Source: Aptenodytes patagonicus
Lineage: Eukaryota; Chordata; Aves; Sphenisciformes; Spheniscidae
Length of the DNA stretch: 64,000 nucleotides
Direction: 5' to 3'
Assembly: GCF_965638725.1 (NCBI RefSeq)
Contig: NC_134962.1
Location: forward strand, 1,619,501-1,683,500
Shown: one piece after another, positions 25,265 to 35,656 of the stretch
How positions within the stretch are numbered: the first letter of the stretch is position 1
Layout: each line of letters opens with the position of its first letter
Position numbers and translations under genes: made by a program
Notes under the pieces: model-generated
The model's input: the letters and a program-made list of their open reading frames with translations, nothing else
What the model was told of the DNA's origin: nothing
Database searches by the model: none

Positions 25265-25593
25265 CTGACAAAGAAACGAGGAACAAACGACTTAGCAGGA
25301 AACATCAGCTGGTCCCTGGCTGGGCGTGTGCCGAGGCACCGGCACAGCCTGGCCCCGCTCACCAGCAAGTGGCCAGGAACCTCGCCCAGCGCCCAAACCC
25401 ACCAGACACCCTTGCCCTCGGCACCCAAGCGCCTGGGGTCTGCCCCCACCCGCTCACCCAGCTCCATTCACCCGCCAGCCCAGGTCCCAGGGGACCGTGT
25501 CCTGCAGGGACCAGGCTGCTGAGCAGCGAGGGATCCCAGCGGGGCTCAGCTTGGTCTCCGGCGTGCCACAGCCTGCAGACCATTGGCATTTAC

Positions 25594-25735
25594 CGCCCAA
25601 CGCAGGAGAGCCGGCTGCAGCAGAGGCCGCACCGGAGGGCCTGGCACGGTCCCCACAGCAGCCACCGACCTCCTCCCGGACTGTGGCCGGACGATCTGAC
25701 TTCCTCTTCCCGCTGCCGGCGCCTCCCCTGCCTCG
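25594..25735 (-). other. HELZ2: Candidate non-coding first exon of HELZ2
   Basis: GC-rich minus-strand sequence containing an ETS-like GAGGAAGT ends at a donor, GGGCG/GTAAAT (exon end 25594). This would splice across about 330 bases to the acceptor at 25264. The start of transcription is not determined; 25735 is a guess based on the IRF array just upstream. No TATA box is visible. Confidence 0.4.
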
Positions 25736-25748
25736 GTTCGCTCCTGCC

Positions 25749-25768
25749 AACTTTCTCTTTCTTTTTCC
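25749..25768 (-). promoter_or_regulatory. HELZ2: Triple GAAA interferon-response/IRF array upstream of HELZ2
   Basis: On the minus strand the sequence is GAAANNGAAANNGAAAGTT: three GAAA cores each spaced by exactly two bases. This is the arrangement bound by IRF dimers or ISGF3. It lies about 620 bases before the HELZ2 start codon and just upstream of the candidate first exon. Mammalian HELZ2 is an established interferon-stimulated gene, so the placement makes sense; binding here is inferred. Confidence 0.65.
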
Positions 25769-26738
25769 TGCTCTCTCCCCTGGGTCCGGCCGGGCAGCCC
25801 CACCGCTGCCCCGTGCCGAGCGGGAGAAACCCAGCTCCAACCCCCCAGCCCATCTACCCCCGTGGCACGAAAGATTAATTGGAATTAATCAACAAAAGCA
25901 ACCGCCCTCTTTGCTCCTCGGATGCAGCACTCAAGGCCGGGAGACGGGCATGCTGGAACAGGGACATGCCGACGTCTCCTCCAGCCAACAGCTCGGTAAA
26001 CATCTGGTTGGGAGAGCTCCGGCTCCGGCAATGAGGAAGGTGACTCACTGCTCCCTGCCCTCCCTTGGCCACCGGCTCCGGCATTTGCCAGCAGTTTCCT
26101 GGGTAACCAGAGGCCAGGAGCGTCCCTGGGAATGATGCTGCAGGGTTTCATGGCTGGGCCATGTGGCTCGGGGCGAAGGGAGCATGCTGGGGCAGATCCG
26201 CGTGTGCTGCCAAGCAAAGCTGCCAGCCTCGTGCTGAGCATCCGCCTCGGGCTCCTGACCTGCAGCCACGAAGGACCGTCTCTCTAGCGATACAGGGGAA
26301 GAGCGGTATTTACAGCTGCGGGCCGGCAGACAATGGAGCAGGGGGGCAAACCTTGCGCTGCTTCTGCAGAAATACTCTTCACTTTTAACTAAGACTCCTT
26401 TCCCCACCTCTGGGATAAACGGGGTGCTTGGTGCTGGGGGAGGCGGGCAGGGAGGTGCTGAAGCTGCTGCTCTGGCAGAAGCTCCAGGCAGCAAACACCG
26501 AGCCGGGACTGCAGGGGGGGAAGCGGCCGGAGCATCACCCGCCCTCCCAGCTCACCGTTAGTGAGCTCCTTGCATCCCATCCCTGTGCCACAGCACCCAC
26601 CCACTGCCCAGCTAGGAAGAAATCACCTAATCCTACTTCTCTGCCATGCATCAGGTTGGACACGCGCTCGGTGGATAAACACCAGCCCTGTTTATCTCTC
26701 AAGGTCTGGCAGTGAGCCTGGCGCTGGGCGGAACTTCT

Positions 26739-26750
26739 AGTTTCTGTTTC
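26739..26750 (-). promoter_or_regulatory. HELZ2: Second ISRE consensus upstream of HELZ2
   Basis: AGTTTCTGTTTC on the plus strand reads GAAACAGAAACT on the minus strand, an exact match to the ISRE core GAAANNGAAACT. It is about 1.6 kb upstream of the HELZ2 start codon. It may act as a distal element or serve an alternative promoter. Confidence 0.5.
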
Positions 26751-26899
26751 AGTAAGCTGCGAGACTCCAAGGTGGAGTCCCACGGCAGCGCTGGCTCTTC
26801 CTCCGCCATGATTTGGGTCACTGCCATGCTGTCAGCTCTTCACACCGAGAGATAAATCACCCCGACTCATCTCTGCGCCTTCGTTTCCAAACCTTTACT

Positions 26900-28507
26900 T
26901 GCAGCCCTCCCGTGCAGGCTGGCAGCCCTTACTTAAAGCATGAATTACAGCCGCTTGGGCAGCGTGGCCCTGCCACGGCTCTGCCTGGCCTCTTATCTAT
27001 AAATTGTCCAAACCTACAGTATCTGCTGGGACCGCCGTGGTCCTGCTCAGGCAGCATCACCCGCAGGCTGCGTCCTGCAGGTACCCAAGCCCAAAGTCCC
27101 AGCAGAGCTGCTGGACGTGAACGCAGCACAAGTGCTAAGGAAGAGCATCCCCAACCCGGAGCGGGGCTGGGGCCAGCGGAGAGCCAGGGTATCCCCATCC
27201 TCTGACTGTAACAAGGTCACGGTCATCAGAAGAAAACCATTTCTGCAGCCCAGCTGCTGCACAGAGTTCAAGAGCTCTTTCTTTGCTCTGGTTCTACGCC
27301 AAAATATTGGGGCCACACCAGAGGTTTTGATGCTACCTGACTGCTGACTGATGCAGAGAAAATGCTTTGCACTGAAATGAAATAACTTGGGAAACAATAA
27401 AAATATAGGAGAGCACCTATAAACAATAAAAAGGCAGGAGGGGGAGTGGGACTCTGTGTCTCCTGCCCAAGGGCACTAAGGGATGCTCTGCTGATCCCCA
27501 GTGAGACAGCGAAAGCAACACAGCGCTGGCATGGGGCTGCAGAACCTGCACCCGGTGGCTGCTCCCACCAAACGCCCGCAGGGTCATTAACACCTGCAAA
27601 ACCCCCGGCTGCTGGGAACTGAGGCAGCGGTTTGGGGACACATGCTCTGCCCCGAGTGCAGCTCCGTGGGACCCCGTGCCGGGCTGCAGGAGGAGAAACC
27701 CCTGCACCTTTTGGGGGGGCAAATATCCCTCCTGCGCCAGCCTGGGGAGACTGTCCTTGTCCAAAGCATGACGCTAAGAGGGAGCATTCCCGCTCGGCTT
27801 TACCCAGGAGGTCCAGAATCAGCTGGAACTAAGCTGGACCCCAGGGCAGAGGCACATACACTGGCTGCCGCAGGCTCAGCTTGCCGTGGTAACTCCGCAC
27901 AGGGTCCGCCATGGCGGGAGCTGGCAGCAGGCAGGGCAGGGGGAGACGCGGCAGCGAGGGGCCGGTGGGGCCAGGCTGCTGCCGAACCGCAGCCAGCAGG
28001 AACACCTGGAGAGGGACCTGAAGTCACGCTCGGCCTCCAAGAGCCCTTCAGCTCCTTTGAAGCTGGCGGGGGTGAGCAGCACGCTTCCGGCGGAACCGGG
28101 GCTTATTTCGGGGCTAACATCTGCAGCTTTGGGAACGCTTCAATTTCCCTCCGATAGCAGCTTCGTCTTCCTTCCTCTGGAAGTCTCCTCCTTAGGACGA
28201 GCCTTCCTGGGAAAGGCACTCGCATTCAGGATTTGTGCAACATCTGTGCAACGCTGCCACTGGTGAAAACTCCAAAATACCTCAGTAATACACACAAGAG
28301 AGGATGAAATCTGATTGCTGGCACTCAGCTCCATGGAGCGGGAGCTGAGCTTCCCGGTCCCGGCACGTCCACAGCCGCAGAGCCCAGAGGAGACGCAGTC
28401 CTGCAGCAGCAACGACACCGACCTACTCGGTTAAATGCTTTAAGAACTACCCATAAAGACCGTACAGGACAGCTGGCCTGTTACTGGTATTCATGCCAAA
28501 GGCAGGG
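26900..28507. other. Intergenic, no gene recognised
   Basis: GC-rich unique sequence without a recognisable reading frame, repeat or RNA. Several open frames on both strands exist, but they reflect base composition and have no family features. Confidence 0.45.
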
Positions 28508-29334
<827 letters not shown>

Positions 29335-29826
29335 GGACCCGCTCCAACAGGTCCGTGTCTGTCTTGTGCTGAGGGCTCCAGCGCTGGACGCAGTGCTGCA
29401 GGGGGGGTCTCACCAGAGCAGAGCAGAGGGGCAGAATCCCCTCCCTCGACCTGCTGGCCACGCTGCTTTGGATGCAGCCCAGGAGACGATTGGCCTTCTG
29501 GGCTGCGAGCGCACATTGCCGGCTCACGTCCAGCTTTTCATCCACCAGTACCCCAAGTCCTTCTCGGCAGGGCTGCTCTCAGTCCCTTCATCCCCCAGCC
29601 TGTATTGATACCAGGGGTTGCCCCGACCCAGCGGCAGGACCTTGCACTTGGCCTTGTTAAACCTCATGAGGTTCACACGGGCCCACTTCTCCAGCTTGTC
29701 CAGGTCCCTCTGGATGGCATCCCGCCCCTCTGGCGTGCCGACCGCACCACTCAGCTTGGTGTCATCTGCAAACTTGCTGAGGGTGCCCTCGATCCCACTG
29801 TCAATGTCATTGATAGACATAGGGCA
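29335..29826 (-). pseudogene. CR1 LINE, 5' part of the interrupted copy (decayed reverse-transcriptase C-terminus)
   Basis: On the minus strand this encodes the end of the CR1 ORF2 reverse transcriptase: [21 protein letters not shown], where FADD is the catalytic aspartate box, then [16 protein letters not shown] one-base deletion around 29550 shifts the frame (protein reads DLGYWW, then continues in another frame as [10 protein letters not shown]). It is 5'-truncated at about 29826 and non-functional. It is continuous with 28508-28959 apart from the nested element. Confidence 0.9.
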
Positions 29827-31500
29827 TCCCAGTTTGAAAAAGCTAAGAGGGAATATTCCACCTTTAAAGGGTCAATTCCCTTGCTGTTTATTTTTTTAAG
29901 AAAGCCTTTCATTTTGAGCAAGCTGCAAGAACATGCTCTGGGTCTGGAGTTGGGAGGGAAGAGGAAGGGGAAGTGCAAACCCCTCTCAAAGTCTCTGTGC
30001 AGCACCGGCACTGAAGCCAAATTAAAGCCTTTTTCTCTCTACAACCATCTTATGATGGTCCAGAAAAGAAAGGAAAAAAAGGAAAAAGCTACAGGAGCTT
30101 TTGCAATCCAAGTCTGGGCAGAGGAGAGATGCAGGGCATGAAGTGCACCATAAGAGCCGTCCTACCAATAATAAAACTCTGATGTCAACAGAGCAAAATC
30201 CAAGTGCCCCGAGGAAGGTGGGAGCTGATCGAGAGCAATATTTACCAGTAAGCCACAGACCATGATTTGCAAGCGGAATTTTGTACATTTTAAGAAAAAC
30301 AACCTTCTTTACAGTGGTCCTGAAAAGCCCGGCCTGGCGTTTAAAGCCACTTGCATCCCACTGACGGGTGAAACAAATCACTCTTGCAGACGGAGAGGCT
30401 GGTTTATTGTATGCCCAGCTCCGCACCTGCTCGCGGCCCCATTGGGGTGAGTATCTGCCTCTCTCCCAATAGCACGTACCCTCACCAGGCACCGACACAG
30501 ACACACACACACACCTGCTGCCCAGCACCGGTCCAGCCTCACTTGCAAACCAAACCGAACCAAACCACGCCACCGCCTCGCTAACGGCATTTCCTCCGCG
30601 CTCGGGAAGACGCTTCGGGTCAGGGCTGGGCCACGCTATGTCCGAGCGTCGTCCCCCGGCAGGTGCCTCGCAGGGCTGCGCTGACGCCAGGGATAATCAC
30701 ATTTCCCTGGAAATGGTGAGCCGAAGCATGGCCGTGGCAGAGAAACGCTCATCGTGCCTCCGCAGCCAAGTCCTGCCGCTCCGCACCCCTTTGCCATCCC
30801 GGCCCACAGGGAGGAAGGTGGCCTTTTTGTCAGGTCTTGCCTTGATTAATTATTGACGGGAGATTAGGCAACACGCTACGCTGGAGTGAGCCAAGTGCCC
30901 CTCGATCAGAGCAAGCGACGTGGGTCAGAGTGCCGGAACAGCCCTCTGTGGGGATGGGGACAGGCCAACGGCATGCCCGGAGGACCGTGCGCCTCGGGGG
31001 ACCGTGGCCCCGCACCCTGGTTATCGGTCCCGGCCGAGCACTGGACCCGGGCAGCCGGGGAGTTTTTCCTCTCGGCTGCGAGCGCTCGGAGCAGTGGCAC
31101 GAGACCAGCACAGCATCCCCCAGCACCCTGCGAGCGAACGGTGCGGCCGGGCTGGATGGAAGGGATTGGCACCGGTGAAAGAGGCGTTACACCGCGGATG
31201 CTGCCCCGTGCCACCCCATCACCTGCAGTTATCCTCCTGGCTGCACCCAAGCCACGGCCCCTCCGGCATTTCCTTCCTGGGCAAAACCAAACCTCAGAAG
31301 TTCCTGGGGCCCCTCCTTTCCCCAACCTTTTTCAACAAGACAGTTCACTCCGCATCCCGCCCGGAGAGGCGGCACAGTCCTGCCAGCCCGGCTGTTGCGA
31401 AGGGACGGCCGCGACACCGCTGCCCGAGTCGGTGGGCAGGCACGAACCCCCCGGTTTGTGCACAGCCCCCCAGGCACCCGCAGCCCCCGCTACTGCATTT
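29827..31500. other. Intergenic, no gene recognised
   Basis: Unique sequence rising in GC toward the CpG island. A short CA run lies at about 30506-30518. No exon with family resemblance is found. Confidence 0.4.
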
Positions 31501-31693
31501 GCCTTTTCCAACTCTAAGAAGTTCACTGGGAGCTCCCAGGCCACATCCCCAAAGCTCAGAAGCGGCACCAGAGAGGGGAGAGCTGCTGGGGGTGGCTCGC
31601 CGGAGGCGGCACCGCGCACCCCTGCCAGCCCGGGTGCTCCCTGCCCTCCAGCCCGGGGCTTTGCCCCCCCAAGACCTGCACCCTGACCGTGAT

Positions 31694-31710
31694 CCCCCCC
31701 CCCCCCCCCC
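31694..31710. repeat. Homopolymer tract C17
   Basis: Seventeen consecutive C on the plus strand at the edge of the CpG island. A second tract of about 15 C lies at 32299-32313. Confidence 0.85.
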
Positions 31711-32017
31711 GCCCCGAAAGCGCTCCAGCACGGGCAGGGATGCTGCGAGCTGGGGCGGGAGCAGAGGGCGGCTGAGCGGGATGAGCACCCCGCGCCGTGC
31801 AGCACCCCAAAGCACGCTGCTGGGCTACCGGGAGCACCCCGAGCCCTGCAGCACCCCAGGGCGCTCCGCAGCACCCCCCACCCCCCCCACCCCGCGCCGC
31901 TCTCACCGCTACCGCGGCCGGGGGGGTTCCGGGGACTCGCCGCCGCCGGCAGTTTCGTTTCTGGGGCCTCCCCGCATTCAAACCGGGGCCGGACTTCGCG
32001 GAAATTGCATCACGGCG

Positions 32018-32050
32018 GCCCCGCCCCGCCCCGCCCCGCCCCGCCCGCCG
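32018..32050 (-). promoter_or_regulatory. GC-box (Sp/KLF) array
   Basis: At least five consecutive CCCCG/CCGCCC units on the plus strand read as GGGGCGGGGC on the minus strand. They lie just upstream of the candidate minus-strand exon at about 31907-31990. Confidence 0.6.
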
Positions 32051-32063
32051 CCACCGGGGGGAG

Positions 32064-32103
32064 CCGGCACCGGCACCGGCACCGGCACCGGCACCGGCAC
32101 CGG
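32064..32103. repeat. Hexamer microsatellite (CCGGCA)n
   Basis: About six and a half copies of CCGGCA in tandem, inside the orphan CpG island. Confidence 0.9.
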
Positions 32104-32480
32104 GCGGGGGGAGCCGGCAGCGGGGCGGGAGGGGGGCCGGCAGCGGGGCCGGCAGCGCTGCCCGCACCCCGCAGCGAACAGGACGGGCCCCCCCACCCCG
32201 GCCCCGGGGGGTCCCAGTTTCCCACCCCGGTCCCGTGTCGTGTCACCCCCCCCCACCCCCCAGCACGCATCGGGGGACGAGTTTCCCAGCCGGTCCTGCC
32301 CCCCCCCCCCCCCGCAGCCCCCCCCAGCGCGGAGGAGGTGCTCCCGGGGCCGCCGCTCACCCGCGGAGGGTCGGGGCTCTCCCGCAGTCAGCCTCGGTCC
32401 GGCGCCCGGCAGCAGCGGTACCGGCTCCGGAGCCTCCGGGGAATAATAAAGCGAATATTAAGCGGCACGGCGGCAGCACC

Positions 32481-34198
32481 GGTCCCCAGCCCGGCCGGGC
32501 ACCCCCTGCCAGCCGAGAAGCCCGACGGCCTCTGCTTAAAAAGGGCTTCTAGGAGGGGCAGAGCGTGCTGGTTTCCTTTCTGTTCATCAGCATCACTTTC
32601 GTTTTCCATTTCTTTTCCTGCCTGACAAGGTGCACCCAGCTGCAGAAAGTTCAACTTCGAGCCAAAAACACAAACCAAATCCGGCCCCAGCAGCAGCGAG
32701 CAGAGTCTCATTCGCATCCGGCTTTGTGCAGGGCGGCAGCACCCACGCTCTGGGTGGCAAGAGCCCGCACCCTGGTTTGCAGGCACATGCCACTGCACGA
32801 GCGCCGTTGCCCGACGCTCAGCACCCCGGGGCGTGGGGGCTCCTCAGCCCCCCAGCGCTGCCCCTTCCCAGCTCGCCAAGCCAAACCCACAGCAGCTCAG
32901 TGCAGGCCCGGCGCGGCACAAGGCAGCATCCTCCCCCTGCGCGGTTTGCTGCTGCTGTAAATTTGAGGGTGGTACACGCAGATAACTGGCAAGCACAGCA
33001 GCCCTGCTAACGCTGCAGCCCGAGAACCCCCCTGAAACACACACATCCAAGCAAAAGGCCAAAGGGCCCCCCCGGAGGTTCCTCTAACCCCCCTCAGCCC
33101 TCCAGGACCACGCCACGGCAGGGAGGCTGTGGCAGCACATCATCTCACCAGCCCAGACATGAGACTTCAGAGAGCACCGCTCTGCAGAGCGGATGCTGTG
33201 CTCGACACAGTGATGGGGCCGGGCCCCAGCCTTCCCAGCTAATAAAATTATCTTCATGCCAGCGGCCAGCTGCAAGCCCTGGAAAGCAACCAGACAAACC
33301 TACCGTGCCTCCAACTACGAGCGACCGTAAAAGATTGCAGGCACCGGAGACAAAGTTTCCCTGCTGGCAGCAATGTTGTTAAATCCCTCTGTCGAGGGAT
33401 GGGCACATCATGCTTCGTGACGCCGGGCAGATGCCCCGACACAAAGCCAGCGTCAGTGAGGGAAGTAAAAGCTCGCCCTCGAAACAAGCAGGAGGAGGAA
33501 ATGCCGAGGAGCAGAGAGCCAGCCCGCAGGGCACGCCAGCGGCAGGAGCAGGGGAGAAAGGAGGGGCAGGGACCGGTTGATGTTTGTCAACACCAAAGGA
33601 AGGAGGAAGAGGAACGATGTTTTTAACCTTCCCACTTTGCACGGTCACACCCATCGGGTGCCTTGGAGGGAGCCCAACCCCGCTCCCACCCAGCAGCACC
33701 CCAGGGAGCCCCGAGGGAAAGGGGCTTTCACACCGGGGAGGGCTGCAGTGCTGCACAGGCCTGTGGGCGCTGGATGGACCCCGCCGGAGCGGCGGGTGGC
33801 CATGCAAACCAGCCCTCCCCGGGCAGCAGACCCGTCTGGTCCGTGCACCAAAGCCCCATCACCGGCAGACCTGCGGCCGTGATGGCTGCCTGCTCCGCTC
33901 TGCGTTTCGTCAGCAAGGAGCAAGCGGGCAGCTGAGCCTCGCAGCAGGAGCTGACCCCGTGGAGCCCCCGCGCTCGGCCTTCCTGCCTGGGAAGGAGCCT
34001 CCCAGCCTTTTACTTGCAGCTCCCATAAGAACCGTTACTGGTTGGGGCAGCGCAGGGGCCAGCCCTGCCCAGGAAAGGAGCGGTCCCTTCCCCCGTGAAG
34101 ATGCAGCCCAGGAGCCAAGCGAGGTCACAGAGCTGGGGAAGGCATCAGCTCCGGGTCCCAGCCCCGGCCCCGAGCGAGCGCAGGCACTGGGACATGCA
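32481..34198. other. Intergenic, no gene recognised
   Basis: GC-rich unique sequence. No exon, RNA or interspersed repeat is supported. Confidence 0.4.
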
Positions 34199-34311
34199 AC
34201 AGCGACGGAGCCCGTCCTGGTTCGTGTTGCCTGTGGGCAGAAATCCTCCTCCCCGCAGCACTGACCCTAAACCACAGCAAATATCTCTGTAAGAGCCCAG
34301 GCATCATCAGA
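34199..34311 (+). repeat. Direct-duplicate segment, copy 1
   Basis: This 113-base segment, starting ACAGCGACGGAGCCCG, recurs in the same orientation at 39793-39903 with roughly eight differences including small gaps. The partner copy is fused directly to the inverted duplicate and to a CR1. Confidence 0.88.
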
Positions 34312-34424
34312 CAGCAGTAAAAAACAGAAACAAAATACCCTTGAACAACACGCCCCCCCGCCCCAGGATGCCAGAGCCAGGACGGACAGTGCCAGGCTCA
34401 GCCAGGCAGAGCAGCCTTGGCACT

Positions 34425-34494
34425 GAGGCTTCACTCTGATTTTTACATGTCAGATATTCGGAGGTTTCACTCTGATTTTACAGGTAGGATATTT
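34425..34494. repeat. Two-copy tandem repeat, period 36
   Basis: GAGGCTTCACTCTGAT at 34425 and GAGGTTTCACTCTGAT at 34461 begin two imperfect tandem units, each continuing with TTTTACA/GATATT elements. Confidence 0.7.
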
Positions 34495-35160
34495 CCCCTA
34501 GAGCTCCAGCTCCAGGAGCCAGGAGAAAACAGCTTTCACGATCTTATATAAAGCTTCTGGCCCTGCTTGGCATGCAGGAAAAAGCGACGGCAACGGAGAA
34601 GAAACCCAGGGGAGAAGCCGGGCTCTGCCGTTACTTAATCTCTGACCGGCAGAGGGGAGGAAGCCTCTGCCCGGGCCAGGCAGCTGCAGCCGGAGCAGGG
34701 AGGAGGCAAAGCTGCGTCACCGCATCAACAACGTCGGGGAGGGGGAGAGCTGAAGCCCAGGATTTACTGATTTTAGACAAACAAACTCAGCTGAAAGCCC
34801 TGAGTTTCAGTTTCCATTCCTGCGGTGACGTGACCAACAGCCACGGAGATGTTTCCCCATGAAGCCGTTGCTGCTGTCCCGGGCGGGTTCAGCCACAGCC
34901 CCCCCCAACCCTGGGCATGCTGCCTTTTGTGCACTGCACAACCGTCCCAGGACAAGCTGGGACACAGGAGGGACTTCCCTCGGAGATGCTGGCGCATCTC
35001 CTGCCTCGGTAACACCCCTAAACAGCCCAGAGACACCCAGCGACAGAGGAACTAGCGATTTCTCGCTCCCTGGCAGCCCGCAGGCAGCAGCGCAGGCAGC
35101 TGCCAGGCAGGACCGCGGCACGGCTCTGCTTGCAACACTGCCGGTTGGATGCTCGGGTAG

Positions 35161-35656
35161 CGGGAGCCTCTGTGGGTCTTTCCCAAACGCTGCAGGCTGC
35201 TCCCGCGGATGCCTGGAGGAGAAAATGCAAGCGGCCGTGCCTCCACCACCGTGCAACCTGGAGGAAAACAGGGGCTTGGCATGAGTCATCCACAGCCCGT
35301 ATGTAATTTGTCTCTGGATGCGAGTCCTCCTCGCCCGGCTGCCAGCGGAGCAGCCCCGGGCTCCCCACGGGACACTGCTCAGCGCCGTGCCGGGGAGGAA
35401 AGGGGAGCGGGACTGAGCACCCGAGCGGGCCCTGGGAAGGCAGCTGCCGGCAGCACCGGGCTGGCAGAGCGGGCACCGGCAGGCACAGGGGAGCCCCCAG
35501 CCCTGCTGCAGGGACCCCAGGCTCACGCGGCAGATTCACCCGCTGGGATTCACCCCGATGCTCCGGTTGTGGGGTGCACGACACGTGCTGCATCCCCAGG
35601 AGCCCACCCCGGCTCTGTGGCAGCACTCGGGCCGTGAGCAGAGACTCCCTGGGGAG
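35161..35656 (+). repeat. Inverted duplication, copy 1 (496 bases)
   Basis: The reverse complement of this segment occurs at 39297-39792. Both copies are exactly 496 bases, with about a dozen substitutions and no net gap, giving roughly 97.5% identity. Sequence outside the ends does not match, so the boundaries are sharp. The content is unidentified GC-rich DNA. The open frames it carries in both copies differ by many amino-acid-changing substitutions and are not considered coding. Confidence 0.93.

Larger units (their letters stand above)
31560..32480. promoter_or_regulatory. Orphan CpG island between HELZ2 and GMEB2
   Basis: This extremely GC- and CpG-rich block of about 0.9 kb is not at a known gene start: it is 6.3 kb upstream of the HELZ2 coding start and about 9 kb past the GMEB2 stop. 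It contains an array of five or more CCGCCC boxes (32018-32050), a six-fold CCGGCA-type repeat, and an IRF-like GAAACGAAACTG (minus strand, 31951-31962). A donor on the minus strand (GCG/GTGAGA, exon end 31907) would define a first exon of roughly 80 bases downstream of the GC boxes. Long open frames here are a by-product of composition. It could be an alternative HELZ2 promoter, a lncRNA promoter or an avian-specific gene start. Confidence 0.6.

Noticed and set aside
30886-32552. Long open frames (up to 508 residues) on both strands across the orphan CpG island
   Set aside because: Pro/Ala/Arg/Gly-rich in all frames, no domain, no start context or exon structure; caused by lack of stop codons in CG-rich DNA.
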